Below, one piece after another: positions 36,185-45,212 of a stretch of 64,000 bases of DNA. The stretch covers positions 1 to 64,000 of the forward strand of contig NZ_CANKYW010000001.1 of NCBI RefSeq assembly GCF_947488135.1, in the 5' to 3' direction. A program made the position numbers and the translations under genes. This DNA is from an uncultured Marivita sp. (lineage in GTDB: Bacteria > Pseudomonadota > Alphaproteobacteria > Rhodobacterales > Rhodobacteraceae). The notes below the pieces were generated by a model. It had not been told where the DNA came from and ran no database searches. It saw nothing but the letters and a program-made list of their open reading frames with translations. The first letter of the stretch is position 1; the number at the start of each line of letters is the position of its first letter.

Positions 36185-36769
36185 ATGCCAAGCCAACTAA
36201 CCGTTGTTGTCGTTGAAGAGGATCGCGATCGTGCGATTGCGATTGTGGATGCGCTGAAGAACGGCGCAGACTGCAATGTCCATGTCATCGGAAACACAAG
36301 CGGGCTTGCACGGAAGATCGCGGAATTCGCGCCGGATATCGTTCTTATCGACATCGATCATCCAACCCGGGATATGCTTGAGGAGCTGACCTTGGCGTCC
36401 GGGCCACTGGACCGTCCTGTGGCCATGTTCGTTTCCGGTGCTGCGGGCGGTTTGGCGCAGACGGCGATCGAGGCCGGTGTGTCGGCATATGTCGTTGATG
36501 GATTGTCGGCGGAACGGATCAAGCCCGTGATGGACACGGCTATCGCGCGGTTCCGGATGGTGCGTCAGATGCGCAACGAGCTGGCCGAGACACGCCGTGC
36601 CTTGGAAGAGCGAAAGGTGATCGACCGCGCCAAAGGTCTCCTGATGAAAGCCAAGGGGATCGACGAAGGCGCGGCTTATGCGCTCTTGCGCAAAACGGCG
36701 ATGGATCAGGGGCGTCGTTTGGCGGACGTGGCCGAAGCGCTTGTCACAGCGTCGGGGCTTCTTGGATGA
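36185..36769 (+). CDS. nasT: ANTAR-domain antiterminator (NasT-like)
   Basis: A 194-aa protein. The N-terminal 125 residues are a pseudo-receiver (VVVVEEDRDRAIAI, DIVLIDIDHPTRDM), and the C-terminal 60 residues are the ANTAR RNA-binding domain (KVIDRAKGLLMKAKGIDEGA followed by AYALLRKTAMDQGRRLADVA). NasT binds leader RNA of nitrate genes and prevents termination; it is held inactive by NasS until nitrate binds. It overlaps the nasS-like gene by ATGA. The leader at 38061 is its likely target. Confidence 0.92.
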   Translation: MPSQLTVVVVEEDRDRAIAIVDALKNGADCNVHVIGNTSGLARKIAEFAPDIVLIDIDHPTRDMLEELTLASGPLDRPVAMFVSGAAGGLAQTAIEAGVSAYVVDGLSAERIKPVMDTAIARFRMVRQMRNELAETRRALEERKVIDRAKGLLMKAKGIDEGAAYALLRKTAMDQGRRLADVAEALVTASGLLG

Positions 36770-37929
36770 AGACTGTCACGCTTCCCGTCGCTTATGTTCC
36801 GCTGGTGGATGCAGCACCTCTCATCGTCGCGCGTGAGATGGGTTTTGCCGAGTCCGAGGGGATTTCGCTCGACCTGATCGCCGCCCCCTCGTGGTCTTCG
36901 GTCCGCGATATGCTGGCCTTCGGGCGGGTAGATGCGGCCCACCTGCTGTCCCCTGTGCCCATCGCGATGGCGATGGGTTTGGGTGGCGTCACAACGCCAT
37001 TGTCCGCTGTGTCTGTTCTGTCGGTGAATGGAAATGTAATCGGCGTCTCACGCGAGATCGAAGAAAAGCTAAGGGACGCTGGTTTCGGCTTCGACTTTAC
37101 CGATCCCGTTGCTGCATCGGATGCACTGTCGAGGGTGTGCAGCAAGCCGTTGACGTTCGGCGTGCCGTTTCCATTCTCGATGCATGTCGAGCTTTTACGC
37201 TATTGGTGTGAAAATACCGCACTGGGCGCGGATGGGATCGAAATCAGGACTGTGCCGCCTCCTCTCATGGCCGATGCTTTGGCCGCAGGCGATGTCGACG
37301 CGTTCTGCGTCGGGGAGCCGTGGGGATCGGTTGCTGTCGATCAAGGGGCCGGTGCCTTGCTTTTGCCGGGACACGCGATCTGGCAATTCGCTCCGGAGAA
37401 AGTGCTGGCGGTTCGCACCGACTGGGCGGAAACCGAGCCGAACCTGCTGGGGCGCCTCATGCGGGCGGTCTGGCACGCCGGACGCTGGCTGAGCCGACCG
37501 GAAACCCGAACCACGGCGTCAGAGCTCCTGTCGCGGAAGGAATATCTGGATGTGTCGCCTGAACTCATCGACCGTGCTCTGTCAGGCAACCTGACCGTGA
37601 CCTCCCGCGGCGAACAACGTCACGTTCCGCATTTCGTGGAATTCCACGCCGGCGCTGCAACCTTTCCGTGGCGCAGCCAAGCCAAATGGATAGCGCATAG
37701 ATTAGGCCGGTCGCACAACGTCGAACACGATTCCGTCGCACATGTTTTCCGTGCCGATCTGAACCGAAGGCACATCGCGCCGACCGGGAGTGATTTCCCG
37801 GGTGCGTCGGAAAAGGTCGAAGGATCGATTCGGCTGGAGACTCCGGTTGCCTCGGCACGCGGTCAACTGACCCTTTTGCCCAATTCGTTTTTCGATGGCC
37901 GCGTTTTTGACCCTTCGCCGAAAGACTGA
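36766..37929 (+). CDS. nasS: Nitrate sensor of the NrtA/CmpA fold (NasS-like)
   Basis: A 387-aa cytoplasmic protein of the nitrate/bicarbonate binding fold (LPVAYVPLVDAAPLIVARE, DAAHLLSPVPIAMAMGLGG, GDVDAFCVGEPWGSVAVDQG, WQFAPEKVLAVRTDWAE). It has no signal peptide, unlike the transporter protein encoded downstream, which fits a sensor role. It is translationally coupled to nasT. In characterised systems NasS releases NasT when nitrate or nitrite binds. Confidence 0.9.
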   Translation: MKTVTLPVAYVPLVDAAPLIVAREMGFAESEGISLDLIAAPSWSSVRDMLAFGRVDAAHLLSPVPIAMAMGLGGVTTPLSAVSVLSVNGNVIGVSREIEEKLRDAGFGFDFTDPVAASDALSRVCSKPLTFGVPFPFSMHVELLRYWCENTALGADGIEIRTVPPPLMADALAAGDVDAFCVGEPWGSVAVDQGAGALLLPGHAIWQFAPEKVLAVRTDWAETEPNLLGRLMRAVWHAGRWLSRPETRTTASELLSRKEYLDVSPELIDRALSGNLTVTSRGEQRHVPHFVEFHAGAATFPWRSQAKWIAHRLGRSHNVEHDSVAHVFRADLNRRHIAPTGSDFPGASEKVEGSIRLETPVASARGQLTLLPNSFFDGRVFDPSPKD

Positions 37930-38060
37930 CCGTTTTTTGAGCAAGTTCGACGCTGGCCGCTACTTGAACAGCGAGCAAAGCAGAATTTTCTAGAAGTCGA
38001 TGCTGCGTTGCGGCAAGTTCATATCACTGACCTGCAACGAGGTGGGTCAGTTCGAATTTC

Positions 38061-38096
38061 TTCCCAATGACAGGGAATTCTTGAGCAAGGTCGCTC
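38061..38096 (+). promoter_or_regulatory. Candidate ANTAR-binding dual hairpin in the nrtA leader
   Basis: Two adjacent stem-loops lie in the 257-base leader before nrtA: TTCCC-AATGACA-GGGAA (38061-38077) and GAGC-AAGGTC-GCTC (38083-38096), separated by 5 bases. Both loops carry A at position 1 and G at position 4, the known feature of ANTAR RNA targets (the first loop has 7 bases or 6 plus a bulge). An upstream stem CTGACC/GGTCAG is at 38027-38050. An intrinsic terminator follows 8 bases later, as expected for NasT antitermination. Confidence 0.6.
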
Positions 38097-38103
38097 GCTT
38101 TCT

Positions 38104-38139
38104 GCCGATTAATCCGGCGGTCAGTGATCGGCCTTTTTT
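38104..38139 (+). terminator. Intrinsic terminator in the nitrate leader
   Basis: GCCGAT (38104-38109) pairs with ATCGGC (38127-38132), enclosing a GC-rich apical region (CCGGCGG), and is followed by six T residues at 38134-38139. It lies 48 bases upstream of nrtA and would stop transcription when NasT is not bound to the hairpins just before it. Confidence 0.7.
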
Positions 38140-38186
38140 GCGTTTTGCCCTGCTGATCTTTCCTCCGCAGGTCATCGAAAGGACAC

Positions 38187-39557
38187 ATGATGAGAAAGCT
38201 TCTCCTAAGCCTCGCCGCGACGACCTCCCTCGTCAGCCCGGCCTTGGCCGAAATGCTGGAACTGGAAAAAGAAGAACTGACTTTCGGATTTATCAAGTTG
38301 ACCGATATGGCCCCTTTGGCCGTCGCTTATGAACAAGGCTATTTCCTCGACGAAGGGTTGTTCGTCACGCTCGAGGCACAGGCGAACTGGAAAGTGCTTT
38401 TGGATGGTGTGATCGGCGGGCAGCTTGACGGCGCGCATATGCTTGCGGGCCAGCCCCTTGCAGCGACCATCGGCTACGGCACCGAGGCACATATCATCAC
38501 ACCTTTCTCGATGGACCTGAACGGCAACGGCATCACCGTGTCGAACGATGTCTGGGAGCAGATGCGCCCCCATATACCGACGATGGAGGACGGACGTCCC
38601 CAGCACCCGATCAGTGCCTCTGCTTTGAAGCCGGTCGTCGAAGATTTCCGTTCGCGCGGTGAGCCCTTCAACATGGGCATGGTGTTCCCGGTCTCCACGC
38701 ACAACTACGAACTCCGGTACTGGTTGGCTGCTGGCGGGCTGGAGCCGGGTTACTATTCCCCCGAAAATATCTCGGGCCAGATTGGCGCGGACGTGTTCCT
38801 GTCCGTCACGCCGCCGCCGCAGATGCCGGCCACGTTGGAAGCGGGCACGATTCACGGCTATTGCGTGGGTGAACCCTGGAACCAGCAGGCCGTGTTCAAA
38901 GGCATCGGCGTGCCCGTGATCACCGATTACCAGCTCTGGAAGAACAACCCGGAAAAGGTTTTCGGCATCACCGCTGAATTCGCCGAGGAAAACCCGAATA
39001 CGACGCAGGCGGTGGTCAAAGCACTTATCCGCGCGGCGATGTGGCTCGATGAGAACGACAACGCCAACCGTCCCGAAGCGGTCGAGATCCTCTCTCGTCC
39101 GGAATATGTGGGTGCGGATTACGATGTGATCGCGAACTCCATGACGGGCTTCTTCGAGTTTGAAAAAGGCGACAAACGCGACATCCCCGACTTCAACGTG
39201 TTTTTCCGCTACAACGCGACATACCCCTATTACTCGGACGCGGTCTGGTATCTGACCCAAATGCGCCGTTGGGGACAGATCGCCGAGCCGAAGCCCGACA
39301 GCTGGTATGACGAAGTGGCGAAATCGGTCTACAAGCCTGAGATTTATCTCAAAGCCGCGCGCGCCCTTGTCGATGAAGGCATAGCCAACGAAGAAGACTT
39401 CCCCTGGGACAGCGATGGCTACAAGGCCGCGACGCCGTCAGAGGATATCATCGACGGTATTCCCTACGATGGCCGAACCCCGAACGCCTACCTCGAAAGC
39501 CTGCCGATCGGGCTGAAAGGCAATCAGGTCGTCGTAGGAAACGAAATCCAAGGCTGA
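38187..39557 (+). CDS. nrtA: Nitrate ABC transporter substrate-binding protein
   Basis: A 456-aa periplasmic protein with a signal peptide ([17 protein letters not shown]), then [40 protein letters not shown] and [17 protein letters not shown], the NrtA/CmpA pattern for nitrate or nitrite binding. ATG 38187 follows GAAAGGA. It is the first structural gene after the regulated leader and shares its fold with NasS. Confidence 0.9.
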   Translation: MMRKLLLSLAATTSLVSPALAEMLELEKEELTFGFIKLTDMAPLAVAYEQGYFLDEGLFVTLEAQANWKVLLDGVIGGQLDGAHMLAGQPLAATIGYGTEAHIITPFSMDLNGNGITVSNDVWEQMRPHIPTMEDGRPQHPISASALKPVVEDFRSRGEPFNMGMVFPVSTHNYELRYWLAAGGLEPGYYSPENISGQIGADVFLSVTPPPQMPATLEAGTIHGYCVGEPWNQQAVFKGIGVPVITDYQLWKNNPEKVFGITAEFAEENPNTTQAVVKALIRAAMWLDENDNANRPEAVEILSRPEYVGADYDVIANSMTGFFEFEKGDKRDIPDFNVFFRYNATYPYYSDAVWYLTQMRRWGQIAEPKPDSWYDEVAKSVYKPEIYLKAARALVDEGIANEEDFPWDSDGYKAATPSEDIIDGIPYDGRTPNAYLESLPIGLKGNQVVVGNEIQG

Positions 39558-39655
39558 CCCATTCGCGCGCTCCTCTGAAAGTACGGCCATCTTCGCCACG
39601 AGCTCCGGCAGAAGCGAGGAGCGCGCATCGCCACTCCGAAAAAGGACCTGATCCG

Positions 39656-40732
39656 ATGACAACCGTCGATCCGAATTTCACAGACACCGCCGACCGCGAA
39701 GCACGGCGCGCGCGACTGTTCACCCGCATCAACGCTGCCGACAAATGGTTCCAGGTTCTGGGTCTGAGTTGGCTGACCCCTGTGATGAAGGCCGCCGCTG
39801 GCGACAATCCTCAAACGCAGATCAAGGAAATATGGCGACTGCTGATCGTTCCGATCCTCGCAATCTGCGCCTTTCTTCTTCTCTGGGCGATGCTGGCACC
39901 CAAAGTGGAAACTTCGCTCGGTGCCGTGCCAGGCCCGGCACAGGTTTGGGACGAGGCTGTGAACCTGCACCAGGACGCGCAGGACAAGGCGGCAAAGAAA
40001 ACCGAATTCGAAGCCAAGGTCGCCGAACTGAACGAACGCCGCGTCGCCAACGGCCAAGAGCCGCGCGAGCGCGCCTATACCGGCGCACCGACCTACTACC
40101 AGCAGATTTGGACGTCGATTCAGACGGTCTTCTTCGGTTTCCTGATCGCGACCGCTATCGCGGTTCCGCTGGGTATCGCCGCAGGCTTGTCGCCGACCGC
40201 TAATGCAGCGCTCAATCCGCTCATTCAAATCTTCAAACCGGTTTCCCCTTTGGCATGGCTGCCAATCGTGACGATGGTCGTGTCCGCCCTTGCTGCCGCC
40301 GAAAACGAGTTGCTTCCAAAGAGCTTCGTAATCTCGGCCGTTACGGTGACGCTGTGCTCGCTTTGGCCGACATTGATCAACACCGCGCTCGGCGTGGCGT
40401 CGATCGACAAGGACCTGATCAACGTCTCCAAGGTGCTGAAGATGAACACCTGGACCAAGATCACCAAACTCGTACTTCCATCCGCCCTTCCGCTGATTTT
40501 CACGGGGCTTCGCCTTTCGCTTGGCGTCGGCTGGATGGTTCTGATCGCGGCGGAGATGCTCGCGCAAAACCCGGGTCTTGGCAAATTCGTCTGGGACGAA
40601 TTCCAGAACGGATCCTCCTCCTCGCTGGCGCGGATCATGGTGGCTGTTCTCACCATTGGCATCATCGGCTTCCTTCTGGATCGCGTGATGTACGCCCTGC
40701 AATCGCTCTTCACCTTCTCGAACAATCGGTGA
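39656..40732 (+). CDS. nrtB: Nitrate ABC transporter permease
   Basis: A 358-aa permease with about six membrane segments (WRLLIVPILAICAFLLLWAM at the N-terminal side, GFLIATAIAVPLGIAAGL, WMVLIAAEMLAQNPGLG) and the EAA loop (LINVSKVLKMNTWTKITKLV). It carries a long N-terminal cytoplasmic lead and an extra periplasmic region of about 60 residues (QAKVAEL-rich) between the first and second segments. It forms the membrane channel with NrtA and the fused ATPase. Confidence 0.9.
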   Translation: MTTVDPNFTDTADREARRARLFTRINAADKWFQVLGLSWLTPVMKAAAGDNPQTQIKEIWRLLIVPILAICAFLLLWAMLAPKVETSLGAVPGPAQVWDEAVNLHQDAQDKAAKKTEFEAKVAELNERRVANGQEPRERAYTGAPTYYQQIWTSIQTVFFGFLIATAIAVPLGIAAGLSPTANAALNPLIQIFKPVSPLAWLPIVTMVVSALAAAENELLPKSFVISAVTVTLCSLWPTLINTALGVASIDKDLINVSKVLKMNTWTKITKLVLPSALPLIFTGLRLSLGVGWMVLIAAEMLAQNPGLGKFVWDEFQNGSSSSLARIMVAVLTIGIIGFLLDRVMYALQSLFTFSNNR

Positions 40733-40738
40733 TCAGAG

Positions 40739-42424
40739 ATGAGCATCCTTTCCTTCAAAAACGTCTCGAAAAGCTATGGCGTAGGCACCGGCCAGACGCG
40801 GGTTCTGAAAGACATCGACCTCGATGTCGAAGAGGGTGAATTCCTCGTCCTCCTCGGCTTCTCGGGCACTGGCAAGACAACGCTGATCAACCTGATGGCG
40901 GGCCTCGATACGCCGACATCCGGCAGCGTCACTTTCAAGGGTGCTCCGGTGACAGAACCCGGACCCGAGCGCGGCGTGATTTTTCAAAGCTATTCGCTGA
41001 TGCCTTGGCTGACGGTGAACGGCAATGTGGCGCTCGCTGTCGATGCCGTTTTCCCCAACCTTTCGACGGTCGAGAAAGCCGAAAAGGTCGACCACTACGT
41101 GAAGATGGTGGGCCTGTCGCACGCCACCTCGCGCCGCCCGGCAGAGCTTTCCGGCGGGATGCGCCAGAGGGTGAACGTGGCGCGGGCGCTGGCGATGAAC
41201 CCGGAGGTTCTGCTGCTGGACGAGCCACTTTCGGCGCTCGACGCGCTGACGCGTGCCAATCTTGCGGATGAAATCGAACGGATCTGGGAAGCGGACAAGA
41301 AGACCTGCGTTCTCATCACCAACGATGTGGACGAGGCGATCATCCTCGCTGACCGCATCATCGCGCTGAACCCCGACGGTACGTTGGGGGAAGAGTTCAA
41401 GGTCACCATCCCACGCCCGCGCAACCGGATGGCGATGAACACGAACGAGACCTTCAAGACGCTGCGCAGGGACGTCACAAAGTACCTCATGGATGTCGGC
41501 ATCGAAGCACGTGTCGAGGGCACGAAACTGCTTCCGAACGTGACACCGATCCATGGTGTGCCGGCAGCCGTCGCCAAAGCGCAGGAAGGAATGATCGAAA
41601 ACCGCTTCCTCGACTTCAGCCAGCTGCACAAGGTCTATCCGACGCCCAAAGGTCCGCTCACCGTGGTCGAGGATTTCGACCTCAAGGTGGACAAGGGTGA
41701 GTTCATCTCTCTGATTGGCCATTCGGGCTGTGGCAAGTCCACTGTCCTGACGATGGCCGCCGGTCTGAACGAGATCAGCCAGGGCGCGATCAAGCTGGAT
41801 GGCCGCCATGTCGAAGGGGCCGACCCCGAACGCGCGGTGGTGTTCCAGTCACCCAACCTGTTCCCGTGGCTGACGGCCAAGGAAAACGTCGCGATTGGAG
41901 TGGACAAGGTCTACCCGAAGGCCAGCCAGGCCGAACGGCAGGACGTGGTGGAATACTACCTCGAACGCGTGGGGCTTAGCGATGCGATGGACAAGTCCGC
42001 CGCCGATCTGTCCAACGGCATGAAACAGCGCGTCGGCATCGCGCGGGCCTTTGCCCTGTCACCCAAGCTGCTGCTTCTGGATGAACCGTTCGGGATGCTC
42101 GACAGCCTCACCCGGTGGGAACTGCAAGAGGTTCTCATGGAGGTCTGGTCACGGACCAAGGTGACGGCGATCTGCGTCACGCATGACGTCGACGAGGCGA
42201 TCCTGTTGGCCGACCGTGTGGTGATGATGACCAACGGCCCGCAAGCCACCATCGGCAAAATCACCAAGGTCGACCTGCCTCGCCCGCGCACGCGCAAGGC
42301 GCTTCTGGAACACCCAGACTACTACGCCTACCGGCAGGAAGTGCTCGATTTCCTAGAGGAATACGAACACGGCGCGACACCGAAACCCAAGAACCCGGCC
42401 CCGACGCCGATGGCCGCGGAGTGA
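40739..42424 (+). CDS. Nitrate ABC transporter, two fused ATPase domains
   Basis: A 561-aa protein holding two complete ABC ATPases. Domain 1 has Walker A GFSGTGKTT, signature LSGGMRQRVNVARAL and LLLDEPLSALDALTR; domain 2 has GHSGCGKST, LSNGMKQRVGIARAF and LLLDEPFGMLDSLTR. Cyanobacterial systems use separate NrtC and NrtD, and NrtC carries a binding-protein domain; here both nucleotide-binding halves are joined in one chain without it. It lies 6 bases after nrtB. Confidence 0.92.
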   Translation: MSILSFKNVSKSYGVGTGQTRVLKDIDLDVEEGEFLVLLGFSGTGKTTLINLMAGLDTPTSGSVTFKGAPVTEPGPERGVIFQSYSLMPWLTVNGNVALAVDAVFPNLSTVEKAEKVDHYVKMVGLSHATSRRPAELSGGMRQRVNVARALAMNPEVLLLDEPLSALDALTRANLADEIERIWEADKKTCVLITNDVDEAIILADRIIALNPDGTLGEEFKVTIPRPRNRMAMNTNETFKTLRRDVTKYLMDVGIEARVEGTKLLPNVTPIHGVPAAVAKAQEGMIENRFLDFSQLHKVYPTPKGPLTVVEDFDLKVDKGEFISLIGHSGCGKSTVLTMAAGLNEISQGAIKLDGRHVEGADPERAVVFQSPNLFPWLTAKENVAIGVDKVYPKASQAERQDVVEYYLERVGLSDAMDKSAADLSNGMKQRVGIARAFALSPKLLLLDEPFGMLDSLTRWELQEVLMEVWSRTKVTAICVTHDVDEAILLADRVVMMTNGPQATIGKITKVDLPRPRTRKALLEHPDYYAYRQEVLDFLEEYEHGATPKPKNPAPTPMAAE

Positions 42425-42429
42425 AAGCG

Positions 42430-44868
42430 ATGACCAAACAGAAACTTGTCATTATCGGAGCCGGGATGGCGTCCGGACGGGTGATCGAACATCTCGTTGA
42501 AACGGCTCCCGAGGCGTACGACATCACGCTCTTCAACGCCGAGCCGCGCGGGAACTACAATCGGATTATGCTGTCGCCTGTCCTCTCGGGCGAGAAAACC
42601 TACGAAGAGATCGTCACCCACAACGGCGCGTTCTACGCGGAGCATAACGTGACGTGTCGCTTCGGCGAACGCGTCGTGAAGATTGACCGCGATCTCAAGG
42701 TGGTCGAAGGCGAAAACGGTCATGTGCCCTACGACAAGCTGATCTTTGGCACCGGGTCTGATCCCTTCATGATCCCTTTGCCCGGGCACGATCTCGACGG
42801 CGTGATCGCCTATCGCGATCTGGAAGATACCGAGCGGATGATGGCGCTGGGGCCGGACAACACGTGCGTGGTCATCGGCGGCGGACTTCTGGGTCTGGAA
42901 GCGGCAGCGGGTATGGCGGCCCGCGGCGTGGACGTGACGGTCGTGCATATCATGGGCCACCTGATGGAGCGTCAGCTCGACGAGGCGGCAGGCTACCTTC
43001 TGAAAAAGTCGCTCGAAGGCAAAGGCATCAAGATCAAGCTGCAAGCGAACTCGAAAGAGATCCTTGGCGAGGATGGCAAGGTCAAAGCGCTTCTGCTGGA
43101 CGATGGCACCGAACTGCCTTGCGATCTGCTGGTGATGGCCGTCGGCATCCGCCCGTCGGTCGCCTTGGCAAAAGAAGCCGGTCTGGCTGTAGGGCGGGGC
43201 ATCCACGTGGACGACCAGATGATGACGTCGGACGAGAACGTGTTCGCAGTCGGCGAATGCGTCGAACATGACGGCGCTTTGTTCGGCCTTGTTGCCCCTC
43301 TCTACGATCAGGCGAAAGTGCTGGCGCAGACGCTGCTTGGGGAAAGCGCGGCGTTCACGCCCAAGGTGCTGTCCACCAAGCTCAAAGTCACGGGCTGCGA
43401 CCTGTTCAGTGCGGGCGACTTCGCCGATGGTGAGGGCCGCGAGGATATCGTGTTCCGCGATCCAAGCCGCGGCGTCTACAAGCGTCTGGTGATCGAAGGC
43501 GAAAAGCTGATCGGCGCCGTCATGTATGGTGACACGGCCGACGGAAACTGGTTCTTCGACAAGATCAAATCCGGCGAAAGCATCGAAGAGATGCGCGAGA
43601 CGCTGATCTTCGGTCCTGCCTACCAAGGGGGGGCCACCGTGGACCCTCTCTCAGCCGTTGCAGCATTGCCGCGTGATGCGGAGATTTGCGGCTGCAACGG
43701 CATTTGCAAAGGCACCATCGTGGACGCCATCGCAGGCGGCGCGACCGACCTTGGCGCGGTGCGCACGACGACGAAAGCCAGCGGTTCCTGTGGGACCTGT
43801 ACCGGACTTGTCGAACAACTCTTGCAGGTCACTCTGGGCGATACGTTCCAGATGCCCACCGCGCAACCCGTTTGTGGCTGCACCGACCTAAGCCACGAAG
43901 ACGTCCGGCGTCTGATAAAGTCCCAGGAGCTGAAAAGTCAGCCTGCGGTTTGGCAAGAACTCGGCTGGACCACACCGAATGGCTGCCATGTCTGCCGCCC
44001 GGCCGTGAACTTCTATCTACTGGCGGACTGGCCGCTGGAGTATCAAGACGACCCGCAAAGCCGGTTCGTCAACGAACGCAAGCACGCCAACATCCAGAAA
44101 GACGGCACATTCAGCGTGGTCCCCCGGATGTGGGGCGGGATCACCAACCCGAACGAACTTCGTGCCATTGCCGATGCAGCAGACAAGTACAACGTGCCCA
44201 CCGTCAAGGTCACCGGTGGACAAAGGATCGACCTGCTCGGCGTCAAGAGCGAAGACTTGCCGCATATCTGGGCCGATCTGAACAAGGCCGGGCTGGTGTC
44301 CGGTCACGCATATTCCAAGGGTCTGCGGACAGTAAAAACGTGTGTCGGCACCGACCACTGCCGGTTTGGGACACAGGATTCCACGGGATTGGGCATAAAG
44401 CTCGAAAAAATCCTTTGGGGATCGTGGACGCCACACAAGGTCAAGCTTGGTGTGTCGGGCTGCCCTCGCAATTGCGCGGAAGCGACCTGCAAGGACATCG
44501 GCGTTATATGCGTTGACAGCGGTTACCAGATCGGGATCGCGGGTGCGGCGGGAATGGACGTGAAGGAAACCGAACTTCTCTGCCAGGTGCCGACCGAGGA
44601 CGAGTGCATCGACGTCATCGTCGCTGTCACTCAAGCCTACCGCGAAAACGCCAAATACCTTGATCGTATCTACAAATGGGTCGGCAAGGTCGGGCTCGAC
44701 TGGGTGAAAGAGACCGTTGTGGAAGACATCGAGAACCGTCGTGCGCTCGTTGAGCGGTTCGAACTGTCTCAAAGCGTCTATCGCAAGGATCCCTGGGCCG
44801 AACATGCCAGAGAGAAGGCTCCGAGCTATGCGCCTCTGGCCGACCTGACGCCCTTGGCCGCAGAATGA
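42430..44868 (+). CDS. nirB: Assimilatory nitrite reductase large subunit
   Basis: A 812-aa NAD(P)H-dependent enzyme reducing nitrite to ammonium. Domains in order: FAD/NAD oxidoreductase (VIIGAGMASGRVIEHL; VVIGGGLLGLEAAAGMA), BFD-like [2Fe-2S] (ICGCNGICKGTIV, SGSCGTCTGLVEQLL), then ferredoxin-like and 4Fe-4S/siroheme domains with TCVGTDHCRFGTQD and GVSGCPRNCAEATCKD. ATG 42430 has GGAG 8 bases upstream; a GTG at 42421 is in frame. It partners NirD, and siroheme would come from the SUMT encoded at the end of the operon. Confidence 0.95.
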   Translation: MTKQKLVIIGAGMASGRVIEHLVETAPEAYDITLFNAEPRGNYNRIMLSPVLSGEKTYEEIVTHNGAFYAEHNVTCRFGERVVKIDRDLKVVEGENGHVPYDKLIFGTGSDPFMIPLPGHDLDGVIAYRDLEDTERMMALGPDNTCVVIGGGLLGLEAAAGMAARGVDVTVVHIMGHLMERQLDEAAGYLLKKSLEGKGIKIKLQANSKEILGEDGKVKALLLDDGTELPCDLLVMAVGIRPSVALAKEAGLAVGRGIHVDDQMMTSDENVFAVGECVEHDGALFGLVAPLYDQAKVLAQTLLGESAAFTPKVLSTKLKVTGCDLFSAGDFADGEGREDIVFRDPSRGVYKRLVIEGEKLIGAVMYGDTADGNWFFDKIKSGESIEEMRETLIFGPAYQGGATVDPLSAVAALPRDAEICGCNGICKGTIVDAIAGGATDLGAVRTTTKASGSCGTCTGLVEQLLQVTLGDTFQMPTAQPVCGCTDLSHEDVRRLIKSQELKSQPAVWQELGWTTPNGCHVCRPAVNFYLLADWPLEYQDDPQSRFVNERKHANIQKDGTFSVVPRMWGGITNPNELRAIADAADKYNVPTVKVTGGQRIDLLGVKSEDLPHIWADLNKAGLVSGHAYSKGLRTVKTCVGTDHCRFGTQDSTGLGIKLEKILWGSWTPHKVKLGVSGCPRNCAEATCKDIGVICVDSGYQIGIAGAAGMDVKETELLCQVPTEDECIDVIVAVTQAYRENAKYLDRIYKWVGKVGLDWVKETVVEDIENRRALVERFELSQSVYRKDPWAEHAREKAPSYAPLADLTPLAAE

Positions 44869-44879
44869 AGGACACTGCC

Positions 44880-45212
44880 ATGAATTGGATCGACATTGGT
44901 CACATCGAAGACGTGCCCGTCCGCGGTGCCCGTCTTCTCAAGACACCAGTCGGCTGCATCGCCGTATTCCGCACGGCCGAAGCCGAGGTTTTCGCTGCAT
45001 CCAACACCTGCCCCCACAAACACGGTCCACTGGTCGAAGGCATCGTGCACGGGCAGAAAGTGACGTGCCCGCTGCATAACTGGGTGTTCGACCTGAATAC
45101 CGGGGAAGCGCAGGGGGCTGACGACGGCCGCATCGACACCTATCCTGTTCGTCTCGACGGCGACCGCATCCTGATCGACGGCAATGCGGTTGGTCAGCGG
45201 AGCGCCGCGTGA
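44880..45212 (+). CDS. nirD: Assimilatory nitrite reductase small subunit
   Basis: A 110-aa Rieske-like protein (AAGG-type ribosome site before ATG 44880; a start at 44865 would overlap nirB). NTCPHKHGPLVEGIVHGQKV followed by TCPLHNWVFDLNTG carries the Rieske-type cysteines and histidines. It is the small partner of NirB. Its stop overlaps the start of nasA. Confidence 0.93.
   Translation: MNWIDIGHIEDVPVRGARLLKTPVGCIAVFRTAEAEVFAASNTCPHKHGPLVEGIVHGQKVTCPLHNWVFDLNTGEAQGADDGRIDTYPVRLDGDRILIDGNAVGQRSAA

Noticed and set aside
38027-38050. CTGACC/GGTCAG stem as one of the two ANTAR hairpins
   Set aside because: Its loop does not carry A at position 1 and G at position 4; the two downstream hairpins do.
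38205-39260. 351-aa minus-strand frame opposite nrtA
   Set aside because: Shadow of a conserved gene; the translation is histidine/arginine rich without motifs.
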